Shown: positions 1-8,150 of the stretch, piece after piece | Layout of the letters: every line of letters begins with the position of its first letter | Position numbering within the stretch: the first letter of the stretch is position 1 | Virus record (IMG/VR): IMGVR_UViG_3300035184_001114 | Span: 1-20,696 of that record | DNA: 20,696 bases | From: a virus | Strand: one strand, 5' to 3' | Program-made: the position numbers and the translations under genes | Notes under the pieces: model-generated | Database searches by the model: none | The model's input: only the letters and a program-made list of their open reading frames with translations | Told to the model about the DNA's origin: nothing

Positions 1-765
1 AAGCAAGTTCTTAAGAACTTCTGCTTTTGCTTGGTGTACTTCGTCAACAATAACACATCTTACGTCTTCTAAAAATTCTGTTAGTGTAAGTTTTGCTTCA
101 TGGTTCTTTGACTTCTTGTCTAATACATTAAGACTTTGCCATGTAATAATAGTATGCTTATGTCCTAGTTCTTTTCTATCACCAAAGTATACACCTACAT
201 CTAATCCACAGTTAATATAATCTTCTTCTGTTTGTGTAACAAGTGACTTGTTAGGTACAATAATAATACTGTTACCATACGGCTCACACATCTTACTTAA
301 TGTTGCAGTGATAATAGTTTTACCTGCACCTGTTGCAACTTCTTGTAAACTTTGTGGATTGCTAATAAAGTTGTTGATAACCTCTACTTGATAATCACGT
401 AGTACAATTGGTTGTCCTTCTGCTACATGTCCTTTTGGCCATACTGTACCTTCCTCTTTCCAATAGTCTTCTGTGATGTTTGTAAAGTTTAATTGTGTAG
501 GGTCTCGGTGATCTTCAACTTCAACATACCATCCTTTTTGTTCTAACAAAGGCAATGCATCTTCAAGCATACTAACATATGTAGTTCCGCCTAGTCCAAA
601 GAAACTAACTTTGCCATCCCAGCGTCCTAGTTTAAATGCTGGTAGGTAACGAGCATACGGAATGTCATACTTGAACTTGTTAGTTAATGCCTTACGCATT
701 TCCAAATCAAGTCCTTCAAACTTAACGTTTACTTCGTCTTTAATTATTAATTTACATGTCGGCAC
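1..765 (-). CDS. uvsW: UvsW-type superfamily 2 DNA helicase, N-terminal part (cut by window edge)
   Basis: The visible 255 residues match the start of the T4 UvsW recombination helicase, which in T4 unwinds branched DNA and R-loops and helps switch origin-dependent to recombination-dependent replication. An N-terminal substrate-binding region carries a GRWDGKVSFF stretch, the counterpart of T4 GNWDGRIRLL. Motif I (VATGAGKT, ending at about residue 150) and motif II (DEVH at 241-244, within VIVDEVHQ) follow. The rest of the helicase lies to the left of the window. I chose a GTG start at 763-765 because GGAG lies 9 nt upstream and it gives MPTCKLIIKDEVNVKF; the next ATG in frame is only at 697-699. 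The start overlaps the 3' end of the upstream 397-aa gene by 14 nt, which suggests translational coupling. The family call is firm; the start is moderately supported. Confidence 0.93.
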   Translation of the reverse strand, partial: MPTCKLIIKDEVNVKFEGLDLEMRKALTNKFKYDIPYARYLPAFKLGRWDGKVSFFGLGGTTYVSMLEDALPLLEQKGWYVEVEDHRDPTQLNFTNITEDYWKEEGTVWPKGHVAEGQPIVLRDYQVEVINNFISNPQSLQEVATGAGKTIITATLSKMCEPYGNSIIIVPNKSLVTQTEEDYINCGLDVGVYFGDRKELGHKHTIITWQSLNVLDKKSKNHEAKLTLTEFLEDVRCVIVDEVHQAKAEVLKNLL

Positions 766-1945
766 AGTTGTCTACTCCACTTGGTTTGGAACTAGTATAA
801 TATATAACGTTAGGTTTGCTTTCTAACCACGCCTGTGTTTTGTAATGGCTAGGTTGTGTAGGAAGCAAACTAAAAACTAATTGCGGATCAATATCATTAC
901 TTAACAACGGCTTAGGAATCTTTTCGTTAATAATAAAAATTTTCTTATTAGGAGCAAAGGAGTTTACACCCTTGTTCTTAATAAATTTATTACCTTCAAA
1001 ATAATCCTTGTTTTTAGTAAACCTAAACATAACACAAACGTCATCGCCTGTATAACCATTATCAAATAAGTTGTCTACAACAGTTTGTAACTGTTCTATA
1101 TTACTACTACTACACATAATTATACACTGATCTACAGTATTAAGCAATGAAAATATATCCAAATAGGGTATTAAATTTGAATTAATAAACCATTTTTGAC
1201 TATCTCCTAGTAACATTTTATCCAAAGGTTTCTTAGGTTTCATACTGTCAACGACACTATCGTCAAACACATTACACCCTAGTAACTTCGATTGTATTAC
1301 TGCACGTCTTGGATCATTTACTTCAATTACATTATTGTTATAAACATATCCATTTGTTTCTTTAGTTAACATAGGATAATGATCTAAAGCATTCTTTTTA
1401 AGTTCAATAATACTTTCATAATCATCTTTTATTTTTTGATCTATATTAAAGTTCATTCCTTTAATTAGATTAACCATAAATTCAACATTAGGTTCATTAT
1501 AATCAAATGCCCATTCTTTGGATTCTGCTTGATACATTCCTTTGTAGTAACTAGGCGTTCTTCTTTTCTTAACTTTGTTTACAATGTCAGCAATGAATGG
1601 GCTCTTTAGTACAATCTGTTCTCCGTCGATATATAAACTTTTAGTTCTATCAATAGTTCTAAAAGGCCATTTGAATGTTTGCTTATCAAGTATTGCTTTT
1701 GGATCAAATCCAGTACGTGCTAATAACGAACTGTATTTGTTAACAATACGCAGTCCGATATGACTTTGCTTTTGTGTAAACGGACTACCTGAACCTAATT
1801 GCTTACCTAAACTTTTTACAATAGCATAATCATATTGATCAATAGATACTTCGTCTCCAAAGATGTAATTACCTTCTCCAGAAAGATACATAATACATTC
1901 TTCGATATTCTGATCGGCGGCTGGTAAAGATTCACCCATATTCAT
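752..1945 (-). CDS. Hypothetical protein with HARP-like segment, encoded upstream of uvsW
   Basis: A 397-residue soluble protein of unknown function, co-directional with and overlapping uvsW. Residues about 118-164 (with YYKGMYQAESKEWAFDYNE) resemble the HARP motif of SMARCAL1-type annealing helicases, where a short 'Y.....KEW.F' core precedes the SNF2 motor. There is no Walker A or DEAD box. The C-terminal third (about 270-385) has alternating hydrophobic strands such as QCIIMCSSS and KKIFIIN that could be a degenerate RecA-like lobe. The ATG at 1943-1945 is preceded by AAGGA at 5 nt spacing. A good sigma70-type promoter sits just upstream at 1969-1997. Context suggests a role with UvsW in branched-DNA processing, but this is inference; the gene is otherwise unrecognised. 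Confidence 0.7.
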   Translation of the reverse strand: MNMGESLPAADQNIEECIMYLSGEGNYIFGDEVSIDQYDYAIVKSLGKQLGSGSPFTQKQSHIGLRIVNKYSSLLARTGFDPKAILDKQTFKWPFRTIDRTKSLYIDGEQIVLKSPFIADIVNKVKKRRTPSYYKGMYQAESKEWAFDYNEPNVEFMVNLIKGMNFNIDQKIKDDYESIIELKKNALDHYPMLTKETNGYVYNNNVIEVNDPRRAVIQSKLLGCNVFDDSVVDSMKPKKPLDKMLLGDSQKWFINSNLIPYLDIFSLLNTVDQCIIMCSSSNIEQLQTVVDNLFDNGYTGDDVCVMFRFTKNKDYFEGNKFIKNKGVNSFAPNKKIFIINEKIPKPLLSNDIDPQLVFSLLPTQPSHYKTQAWLESKPNVIYYTSSKPSGVDNCADM

Positions 1946-1968
1946 TCTATTCCTTAAGTTATGTAAGT

Positions 1969-1997
1969 ATTATAGCACAATTATGTGTTTTGAGCAA
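1969..1997 (-). promoter_or_regulatory. Sigma70-type (early/middle) promoter for the HARP-like/uvsW operon
   Basis: Read leftward: -35 TTGCTC (1992-1997), 17-nt spacer, then TATAAT (1969-1974), with TGC directly before it making an extended -10. The predicted start near 1962 leaves a leader of about 17 nt holding the AAGGA ribosome site. The element overlaps the last codons of the upstream glycosyltransferase gene, so the two-gene replication block can be transcribed separately from the glycan cassette. The match is by eye. Confidence 0.7.
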
Positions 1998-2910
1998 GAA
2001 CTAATTTCTCTAATCTAGGAAGTAATCTTACCAATGGCAAGCCGTCTGCTATTTCGTCAATAAAATATTCAGTGTATAGTAAGTTATTAAACCAAATTAA
2101 TCGATCAGGTTTATGTAGACTTTCAATCCTACTATAGTCTTTATTTGACACATCATATGCTAAACTTTCTTTTCCTACAAATACAGGAACACCTGCTACA
2201 ACTGCTTGAAGTCCCGGATTGCTACTATGACTAATAACACAATGAGCACCGTCTAACGCCGCATCGAAATCAAATTCGTCATACGTTTGTTGGTATCGTT
2301 TTGGATACTGTAAATCTACATTTTTGTAATTGAAATTAAGTTGTCGAATAGTACTAGGATCAACTGGACTACGAGGGTGTGGTCTTATCTTTATATCTCT
2401 ATTAGTATGTTTTCTTATTTGTTTAATCTGTTCTTCTAGCCATTGGTCAACTGGAGGCATAGATCGCCATTGATGACTTTTGTTGTGTTGTGTGCATATC
2501 AATATGTATTTGTTATTTGCTGTTTCTCTCCACGGTTGTAAGTCTAAGTCAAACTTCTTTTGTCTAAACTTACTAGCATTTCTCAACCAGTTGTTAACAC
2601 TACTGTTAGATTCTTCTCCAAAGTATGCTTCTCTGTTAATACCGTCAATAGCAACTTTCCAACTTTGATTGCGTTGTAGCCCACCAACTTCTAATACAAT
2701 TATAGGTTTGTTATTTGCTTTACAATGATCCCATACTTCTTTGTTTCTAGCCATACGACCATTCCACAACACTGACCATATAACAGCAACATTACACATG
2801 TTGATATTCTTAGTCCATGGTACACCTGCTTTATCAAGACTGGTTTGAAAAGCACCAAACACAGGCCCTGAATTCATTGCACCAAACTCGTTAAACATTC
2901 CGAAGATCAT
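1981..2910 (-). CDS. GT-B-like glycosyltransferase, paralogue 1 of 5
   Basis: A 309-residue soluble protein whose C-terminal half resembles nucleotide-sugar-binding domains of capsule/LPS-type glycosyltransferases (the KpsC/KpsS-like fold is my best comparison, by motif only). Visible landmarks are IRPHPR at 175-180, AHCVISHSSNPG at 222-233, GVPVFV at 240-245, and a C-terminal WFNNLLYTEYF..E...G segment at 273-290 equivalent to the W...L.Y.QW..E...G of its four paralogues in this window. It lacks the DRW motif they carry; it has NWLRNASKF there instead. The ATG follows an AAGGTGG ribosome site. It sits apart from the leftward nine-gene operon and has its own late-type octamer 41 nt upstream (2952-2959). 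Substrate and acceptor are unknown. Confidence 0.75.
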   Translation of the reverse strand: MIFGMFNEFGAMNSGPVFGAFQTSLDKAGVPWTKNINMCNVAVIWSVLWNGRMARNKEVWDHCKANNKPIIVLEVGGLQRNQSWKVAIDGINREAYFGEESNSSVNNWLRNASKFRQKKFDLDLQPWRETANNKYILICTQHNKSHQWRSMPPVDQWLEEQIKQIRKHTNRDIKIRPHPRSPVDPSTIRQLNFNYKNVDLQYPKRYQQTYDEFDFDAALDGAHCVISHSSNPGLQAVVAGVPVFVGKESLAYDVSNKDYSRIESLHKPDRLIWFNNLLYTEYFIDEIADGLPLVRLLPRLEKLVLAQNT

Positions 2911-2930
2911 TTGCCACCTTTTCCATTAAA

Positions 2931-2937
2931 CTAAATA
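2931..2937 (+). promoter_or_regulatory. Candidate late promoter (CTAAATA) for the rightward glycan arm
   Basis: ACTAAATA at 2930-2937 resembles the T4 late octamer TATAAATA and the CTAAATA form reported for marine T4-like phages. Transcription would begin near 2943 and give a leader of about 27 nt with GGAG before the ATG at 2970. A TATAAT at 2944-2949 is an alternative sigma70-type -10, but its -35 (TTCCAT) is weak. Confidence 0.45.
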
Positions 2938-2951
2938 TACGTATATAATGT

Positions 2952-2959
2952 TATTTATG
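2952..2959 (-). promoter_or_regulatory. Candidate late promoter (CATAAATA) for the 1981-2910 glycosyltransferase
   Basis: Read leftward the octamer is CATAAATA, identical to those before the 726-aa protein gene and the nucleotidyltransferase gene. It lies 41 nt before the start codon, leaving room for a leader with the AAGGTGG ribosome site. It faces the rightward CTAAATA at 2931-2937, so predicted start points of the two divergent transcripts nearly coincide. Confidence 0.5.
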
Positions 2960-2969
2960 GAGTTTATAT

Positions 2970-3803
2970 ATGTCACGCAAATTTGCTGTATTAACAACCT
3001 TTAATCAAAAAGGTTTACAACTGTATGGTCAACGAATGATCAATAGTTTTGATGATCGAATGCCTCAAGAGATTGATTTGTACATCTATGCAGAAAGATG
3101 CTTACCAATAAACCGTAAAACAAAAAGAGTTATTAATATATTAGATCACGAGAAAACTTTGCCTGCTATGGTAGAATTTAAAAAGAAGTATATTGGAGAC
3201 CCTAGAGCAACAGGTCAAGGCCCTGATGGTAAAAGACTAGATGCTAAAAAAGCATTTAAGTGGGACGCTATTAAGTTTTGTAATAAAGTTTATGCAGTGT
3301 GTGATGCCGCAAGGCGAGCAAAAAAGGATGGTATAGATGTACTATTGTGGATGGATGCAGACAGTTATGTACATACTCCAATGCCGTTAACCTTCTTAGA
3401 AAAGTTTATTCCTGACCATGTGTTTACTTGCTTTTTAGGTAGAGGGCCAAAGTATACTGAGTGTGGTTGGTACACACTAAACTTAAATCATGAACACTGT
3501 GATAAGTTTATAGATGAATTTCAACGTATGTATGACGATGCTGAAAACGGTATCTTTAAAGAAAAAGAATGGCACGACAGTTACATTTATGATGTAGTTA
3601 GACGTTGGCATGAAACTACATATAATGTAACAAACAAAGATATATCAAGCGGAATACAAGGTGAAGGACATCCACTTATCAATAGTGAACTAGGACAATT
3701 TTTTGATCACATGAAAGGCGATGATCGCAAACGCAAAGGTCAAAGCAAACGCAAAGATTTAAAAGTCCAAAGACATGAGGATTACTGGAAGAGCGTAAGA
3801 TGA
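2970..3803 (+). CDS. GT-A-like glycosyltransferase with DAD motif
   Basis: A 277-residue protein beginning MSRKFAVLTTFNQKG, as in many phage GT-A-like transferases. LLWMDAD at 125-131 supplies the metal-binding DxD of nucleotide-sugar transferases, and a C-terminal HMKG at 247-250 resembles the second metal/phosphate-binding His of GT8-like enzymes. The tail from 250 is very basic (DDRKRKGQSKRKDLK). It is a distant paralogue of the gene at 9631-10479, which shares the start, the DAD and HFKG. It is the first gene of the rightward four-gene arm, with GGAG 7 nt before the ATG, and overlaps the next gene by ATGA. It likely adds a sugar to the glycan made by this cassette; the donor is unknown. 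Confidence 0.8.
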   Translation: MSRKFAVLTTFNQKGLQLYGQRMINSFDDRMPQEIDLYIYAERCLPINRKTKRVINILDHEKTLPAMVEFKKKYIGDPRATGQGPDGKRLDAKKAFKWDAIKFCNKVYAVCDAARRAKKDGIDVLLWMDADSYVHTPMPLTFLEKFIPDHVFTCFLGRGPKYTECGWYTLNLNHEHCDKFIDEFQRMYDDAENGIFKEKEWHDSYIYDVVRRWHETTYNVTNKDISSGIQGEGHPLINSELGQFFDHMKGDDRKRKGQSKRKDLKVQRHEDYWKSVR

Positions 3804-4390
3804 AGCAACCTTATTTAGAGGCTTTCTATCAAATATTTGACAAGTACAAGCCTGTAACTATAGGAGAAATAGGAACACACGACGGACGTACTGGTGTTGA
3901 GTTTTGTAAGTATTGTTTACAACATGCTAACAATATAAGTTACACAGGATATGATATATTTGATTTAGACACCGACGAAGACTTTCAACGTAACGAATTT
4001 AATGGTAAAGGACCTGGACGACAATGGGTCGCCGAAAAAGGATTTAATAAAGTACGTAGTCGTAATTCAAAATTTAAGTACAATCTTGTACAAGGGTTTA
4101 CAAACGAAACACTTACAAAAACAAAGTTTGATTTTGTCTTTATAGACGGCGGACATTCATATGAAACAGTTAAACATGATTACAATATGGTAAGCGATAG
4201 CACAGTACTTGTGTTTGATGATTACTATCAAGACGATGTTAAAAAATTAGTAAACGAAGTAATACAAAATGAAAATATTCCATTAATGGATTGGGATACT
4301 GTATTAGATTCAACAGGTTTACGTGCGGCAGAATTGCCTAAGTTACCTGAAGTAGGTAAGCAACATAAACTTGCAATATTCAAGGAGTAG
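3800..4390 (+). CDS. Class I SAM-dependent methyltransferase (Methyltransf_24-like), tandem copy 1
   Basis: 196 residues with EIGTHDGR at 23-30 (SAM-binding motif I), FVFIDGGHSYETVKHD at 112-127 and VFDDYY at 138-143. These are the signature of small methyltransferases common in polysaccharide clusters that O-methylate sugars. The next gene is a clear tandem duplicate, sharing EIGTHDG, an NGKGxGR insertion (67-74 here) and the IDGGH block. The start overlaps the upstream glycosyltransferase stop (ATGA). The target is unknown; sugar hydroxyl methylation is inferred from family and context. Confidence 0.82.
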   Translation: MKQPYLEAFYQIFDKYKPVTIGEIGTHDGRTGVEFCKYCLQHANNISYTGYDIFDLDTDEDFQRNEFNGKGPGRQWVAEKGFNKVRSRNSKFKYNLVQGFTNETLTKTKFDFVFIDGGHSYETVKHDYNMVSDSTVLVFDDYYQDDVKKLVNEVIQNENIPLMDWDTVLDSTGLRAAELPKLPEVGKQHKLAIFKE

Positions 4391-4392
4391 AA

Positions 4393-4968
4393 ATGAAGAG
4401 CCCATTAATAGATAATTTTTATAGAATATTTGATGTAGTAAGGCCTGCATCAATATGTGAAATAGGAACACACGATGGTAAGAGTGCAAAACAGATGTGC
4501 GAGTATCTTTTAGAACTAGGCATAGATGTTAACTACACAGGTTACGATTTGTTTGAAGATGCAAACGATGAAACACATAAGATTGGACACAATGGCAAAG
4601 GAACTGGTAGATTAAGTATTGCTACTGCGAAGTTACAATCAGTACGTGAAAAATATCCTACAAGATTTAACTATGTATTACACAAAGGCGATAGTACTAA
4701 AATTTTAAACACACCACAAAAATATGACTTTGCTTTTATTGATGGCGGGCATAATTACGAAATTGTAAAGCATGATTATTCTATGTTAAGTGAAACTCCA
4801 GTTGTTATTTTTGATGATTATATTATTAAAGGTGTAGCAGAAGCAGTTGATGAAATAGATAATGTATGGCAAATAGATACAAAATGTAAACGCAATAAAC
4901 GTAAACAAGCAGTACGATTTTTAGATAGTAGTATTGTTGATAAACTTGCAGAAGGAGTTATAAAATGA
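4393..4968 (+). CDS. Class I SAM-dependent methyltransferase (Methyltransf_24-like), tandem copy 2
   Basis: 191 residues, a diverged copy of the preceding gene. It has the same MK.P....FYRIFD-type start, EIGTHDG at 23-29, NGKGTGR at 67-73, FAFIDGGHNYEIVKHDY at 113-129 and IFDDY at 139-143. The C-terminus is shorter and basic around 164-171 (KCKRNKRK). AAGGAG precedes the ATG, and the end overlaps the next gene by ATGA. Retention of both copies suggests they methylate different positions or different sugars. Confidence 0.82.
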   Translation: MKSPLIDNFYRIFDVVRPASICEIGTHDGKSAKQMCEYLLELGIDVNYTGYDLFEDANDETHKIGHNGKGTGRLSIATAKLQSVREKYPTRFNYVLHKGDSTKILNTPQKYDFAFIDGGHNYEIVKHDYSMLSETPVVIFDDYIIKGVAEAVDEIDNVWQIDTKCKRNKRKQAVRFLDSSIVDKLAEGVIK

Positions 4969-5528
4969 ATTTACCCGAACATCTAGGTGGACACAAAAAT
5001 AGAACACACTTAGACGAAGGATCATTAGATCATTGTATAGAAACTTTACAAGTTAAATCAATGTTAGACATTGGGTGTGGTCCCGGAGGGATGGTAGCAC
5101 TTGCTAGAAGTAAAGGTTTAAAAGCATACGGAATTGATGGAGACTTTGAAGTCAAGCGTTCTAAAAAAGTATCTAAGTTTGTAACAATACACGATTACGA
5201 AACAGGTCCAAGTTCATTGGATGTTGAGGTAGACTTAATATGGTCAGTAGAGTTTTTAGAACATGTTTGGGAAAAGTATCAAGACAACTATATGAAAGAC
5301 TTTCAACGTGGTAAGTTTGTTGTTTGTACATTTAGTGAAAAGAATGGACATCATCACGTTAACATAAAACCAGAATCATATTGGATAGACGTATTTAAAA
5401 ATTACGGATTTAGCCATGATGCTAACATGACAAGAATGATTAGAGAAGTTACTACATTAAATCTTACAGGAAAATTTGCACACAAACCTTTTGTTAAGAC
5501 TCACGGATTGTTTTTTGTTCGAGACTAG
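4965..5528 (+). CDS. SAM-dependent methyltransferase, Methyltransf_11/23-like
   Basis: 187 residues, unrelated in detail to the two preceding methyltransferases. It has classic motif I (LDIGCGPGG at 34-42), an acidic residue after strand 2 (AYGIDGD at 55-60), and DLIWSVEFLEHV at 90-101, typical of UbiE/COQ5-like folds that methylate small molecules or sugars. A HHHVN stretch at 129-133 follows strand 5. GAAGGAG lies before the ATG and the start overlaps the previous stop. It is the last gene of the rightward arm; its TAG stop shares CTAG (5525-5528) with the stop of the convergent TylF-type gene. Confidence 0.82.
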   Translation: MNLPEHLGGHKNRTHLDEGSLDHCIETLQVKSMLDIGCGPGGMVALARSKGLKAYGIDGDFEVKRSKKVSKFVTIHDYETGPSSLDVEVDLIWSVEFLEHVWEKYQDNYMKDFQRGKFVVCTFSEKNGHHHVNIKPESYWIDVFKNYGFSHDANMTRMIREVTTLNLTGKFAHKPFVKTHGLFFVRD

Positions 5529-6184
5529 TTTGTTACAATAATACTAGTTTGACAGTGATTGCTTCTAGATAAGATATCAAACGATCTATTATATTTTTTA
5601 ATCCATTGGCCTAGTGCTTTGTATTCATGCTCTTTCCAAGTAGTGAACCATTTTTTATTTGTCCATGGATAAAATTCATCAAACACTATTACTGTACCTT
5701 TGTTTATTTTTGAATTTAAGCAATCAAGTATTGTTTTAGCACTACTATATAAGTCACTGTCTACATGTAAAAAACTTATATTATCAAAGTTATTTGATTC
5801 TATAAAAGCAGGTAATGATGTATCAAACCAACCTTGAATTAGTTCAACATTCTTTTTTACTTTTGGAAACTTCTTCTTTCCATCAGGTCTACCAAAGTGT
5901 CCTGCTTCAATTGTTTTCTTTTTATTAAGTTGCCACTCTTCAGGTAGTCCTTCAAAACTATCAAAGCCGTATATAGTTTGATCGGGTAATGCTTTTGCAA
6001 TATGATTTATTGTAGTTCCTCTACTAACTCCAAATTCTAACACAAGTCCATTAGTGTTGATGTGTGCAAGTGCATTATCTAAATTACTAAATCTTGCATC
6101 ACCTTTCCAATGTAGTTCAGGATACTTTGATTCTACGACCATAGCACGATGAAACTTTTCAATGTTATAATCTGTTGAATCCAT
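5525..6184 (-). CDS. TylF/macrocin-O-methyltransferase-like sugar O-methyltransferase
   Basis: 219 residues with VLEFGVSRGTT at 48-58 (motif I), GFDSFEGLPEEW at 73-84, LHVDSDLY at 139-146 and FDEFYPW at 168-174. The latter two supply the metal-binding Asp residues of TylF-type Mg2+-dependent sugar O-methyltransferases. I chose the ATG at 6182-6184 because it overlaps the previous stop as TAATG. An in-frame ATG at 6209-6211 would add nine residues but lies inside the conserved GEAWEH end of the upstream gene. It is the last gene of the leftward nine-gene operon. The presence of a TylF-type enzyme is among the better reasons to believe the cassette makes an O-methylated sugar. Confidence 0.85.
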   Translation of the reverse strand: MDSTDYNIEKFHRAMVVESKYPELHWKGDARFSNLDNALAHINTNGLVLEFGVSRGTTINHIAKALPDQTIYGFDSFEGLPEEWQLNKKKTIEAGHFGRPDGKKKFPKVKKNVELIQGWFDTSLPAFIESNNFDNISFLHVDSDLYSSAKTILDCLNSKINKGTVIVFDEFYPWTNKKWFTTWKEHEYKALGQWIKKYNRSFDILSRSNHCQTSIIVTN

Positions 6185-7119
6185 TATACGTATTTTCTCA
6201 TATGTTCCCATGCTTCGCCTGATGTTAGTTCATCAAAGTTCCAATGACACATACTTAACTTTTGTAACCATAATTCTCTATCAAATACGTCTGGCATTTC
6301 AATATTTGCAATATCACTATTACAAACATCTTGTGCTTGGCAATCAATAGGATCATCTACAAATACAGGTATTCCTTCTATCGCACTTGCAACTGCCGGA
6401 GAACTATTATAAACTACTGTACACCAAGCATTGTTTAAGTCCATTTGTAAACTTCTATTAAGACGATCACTTATATGTACGTTATCAAGACCGTGTAGTT
6501 TATATGCTTTTTCTTTTGGATTTAAATACTTTCCTGCTCTACGATCACCCGGATGTCCTCTAATAATAATTGGACGATCACTAAACTGTCTAATACGAGT
6601 TATAACATCTCTTGCCCAGTCTTGGTTATCTAACCCCTTCATTGACCAACCGCCATTACGTTGCAAACAAATTAAAATATGATTACCTTGTGTTCTCCAT
6701 TGTCTTGTACGTATACCTAAGTCTTGACTAACTTTAATCCAACGCTTTGGATCAGGATTATCTGAAAAATAATTTCCTGTAGTAGGAAATACACCATCCA
6801 TACTATAACGCAAATAGCGTTTAGTATTTTGTTTATCTAAGTATAGAAATAAATTACTGTCTACAATAATAGTTTTACGATTACGCTTTGCTTGTTCATC
6901 TAATACTTGTTTGCGTAATTGTAAGTGCGGAGTATGTGGACTATCTTCATGTACATATCCTTGTAATACTGCAACATCACTAGGTGTGTAAAGACCGTCG
7001 TGTGCTATACCTACATCACCGTGTACTTGTACACCTTGTACGAAACGTTTAAGAACTTCTGGCTTTTCTGGATTCTTATTACTACCAGGTATACCTTTTA
7101 GGTAACTTACTACTTTCAT
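6184..7119 (-). CDS. GT-B-like glycosyltransferase, paralogue 2 of 5
   Basis: A 311-residue member of the window's five-member family. Landmarks: KRW at 125-127 (DRW equivalent), W141 followed by GNHILICLQ at 145-153, IIIRGHPGDRR at 184-194, DLNNAWCTVVYNSSPA at 227-242, GIPVFVD at 249-255 and CHWNFDELTSGEAWEH at 291-306. The last block is closest to the copies at 7116-8150 and 10472-11434. It is coupled at both ends (ATGA with the upstream gene, TAATG with the downstream gene). No signal peptide or membrane segment, so it acts in the cytoplasm. Substrate unknown. Confidence 0.78.
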   Translation of the reverse strand: MKVVSYLKGIPGSNKNPEKPEVLKRFVQGVQVHGDVGIAHDGLYTPSDVAVLQGYVHEDSPHTPHLQLRKQVLDEQAKRNRKTIIVDSNLFLYLDKQNTKRYLRYSMDGVFPTTGNYFSDNPDPKRWIKVSQDLGIRTRQWRTQGNHILICLQRNGGWSMKGLDNQDWARDVITRIRQFSDRPIIIRGHPGDRRAGKYLNPKEKAYKLHGLDNVHISDRLNRSLQMDLNNAWCTVVYNSSPAVASAIEGIPVFVDDPIDCQAQDVCNSDIANIEMPDVFDRELWLQKLSMCHWNFDELTSGEAWEHMRKYV

Positions 7120-8150
7120 TCTGTTGGCTCAGGCATACCACAAAGGTCAACAATTTTTGGCCATATATGTGTCCATGCTCTACCTTGTGCCATTTCTGCT
7201 CTGTCCCATTGACAATATGAAAGATCATTAAACCATTGTTGAATGTCTTCACTACTTGCAAGTGCAGGATTTTCAACTGCTTCTAACTGTTTGCTAGATA
7301 CATGATATGCAAAGTTTCCTTCATCTACTGCAATAGTCGGGATACCATATGCAATAGCATCAATAGCACTACCACTACTATAAGTAATACAAGTTTTTGC
7401 TTCTTTTAAATCTTGTTGTAATGTTCTTGCAATTCCGTCACTCCATATTACATTAGGATAGTTTTTAAATACTATTTTTCCTATATCGCCAAAAAAGTTT
7501 TCGTGTCCTTTTTCACTCATTGCAGGATGAAATCTAACTCTTATTTCACGTTTTGTAATACTTCTAAGTTCTTCTATTGTATCTAATAACCACTCACCAT
7601 GATCAGATCCACGTAGACTAGCATCGCCGGGCAACTGTGTAAGTATTAAAATATTACCGTCTTTGTTATTAATCCAGCCTTTCCATCTAATGTATAAGTC
7701 TCCAAATTTACTAAGTCTGTCACTGTTTGAATTTTCGTTATTAAACTCTCCAGCACCACTTAAAAATCCGTTAAGTCCAATTCTATACATATCGTGATTA
7801 CTCTGCTTTACAATACTTCTAGCAAGTAAAGGAGTTTCAAGTACAATATAATTTTTACATTTTTCAATTACGCTGTTTCTTACACGATGATGTAAATTTT
7901 CTCTTTCTTTTGCACTACCAAATATAATACCAACGTCTGCTGTTTCATCTGCAACTTCGCCGTAATCTAAACTAATATCTACACCAATTTTACGGATTTC
8001 TTTAATATACTTTTGCATATTGAATTCTGTTAGTTCTTCTTTTACTTTTACACTTTGCGAAAAGTGCGTAACAAGGCCACGATAGTATGCACGTAATACA
8101 TCTTTTTCGCCGTTGTTTTGTCCTGTTAACATGTAGACTTTAATTTTCAT
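7116..8150 (-). CDS. GT-B-like glycosyltransferase, paralogue 3 of 5
   Basis: The longest family member at 344 residues. Landmarks: SDRLSKF at 143-149, GNILILTQLPGD at 165-176, IRVRFHPA at 203-210, DLKEAKTCITYSSGSA at 247-262, GIPTIAVDEG at 269-278, and SYCQWDRAEMAQGRAWTH at 311-328. The N-terminal 60 residues carry an extra helical stretch (KYIKEIRKIGVDIS) absent from shorter copies. Its end overlaps the next gene by ATGA, and its start overlaps the upstream gene by 11 nt. Likely a cytoplasmic nucleotide-sugar-dependent transferase; donor and acceptor cannot be read from the sequence. Confidence 0.77.
   Translation of the reverse strand: MKIKVYMLTGQNNGEKDVLRAYYRGLVTHFSQSVKVKEELTEFNMQKYIKEIRKIGVDISLDYGEVADETADVGIIFGSAKERENLHHRVRNSVIEKCKNYIVLETPLLARSIVKQSNHDMYRIGLNGFLSGAGEFNNENSNSDRLSKFGDLYIRWKGWINNKDGNILILTQLPGDASLRGSDHGEWLLDTIEELRSITKREIRVRFHPAMSEKGHENFFGDIGKIVFKNYPNVIWSDGIARTLQQDLKEAKTCITYSSGSAIDAIAYGIPTIAVDEGNFAYHVSSKQLEAVENPALASSEDIQQWFNDLSYCQWDRAEMAQGRAWTHIWPKIVDLCGMPEPTE

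Noticed and set aside
2944-2949. TATAAT as a sigma70 -10 box for the rightward arm
   Set aside because: The only -35 at suitable spacing (TTCCAT) is poor, so it is kept as an alternative and not listed as a promoter.
7082-7276. 64-aa minus-strand frame overlapping two glycosyltransferases
   Set aside because: It lies out of frame over the conserved C-terminal block of the 7116-8150 gene and shows no motif.
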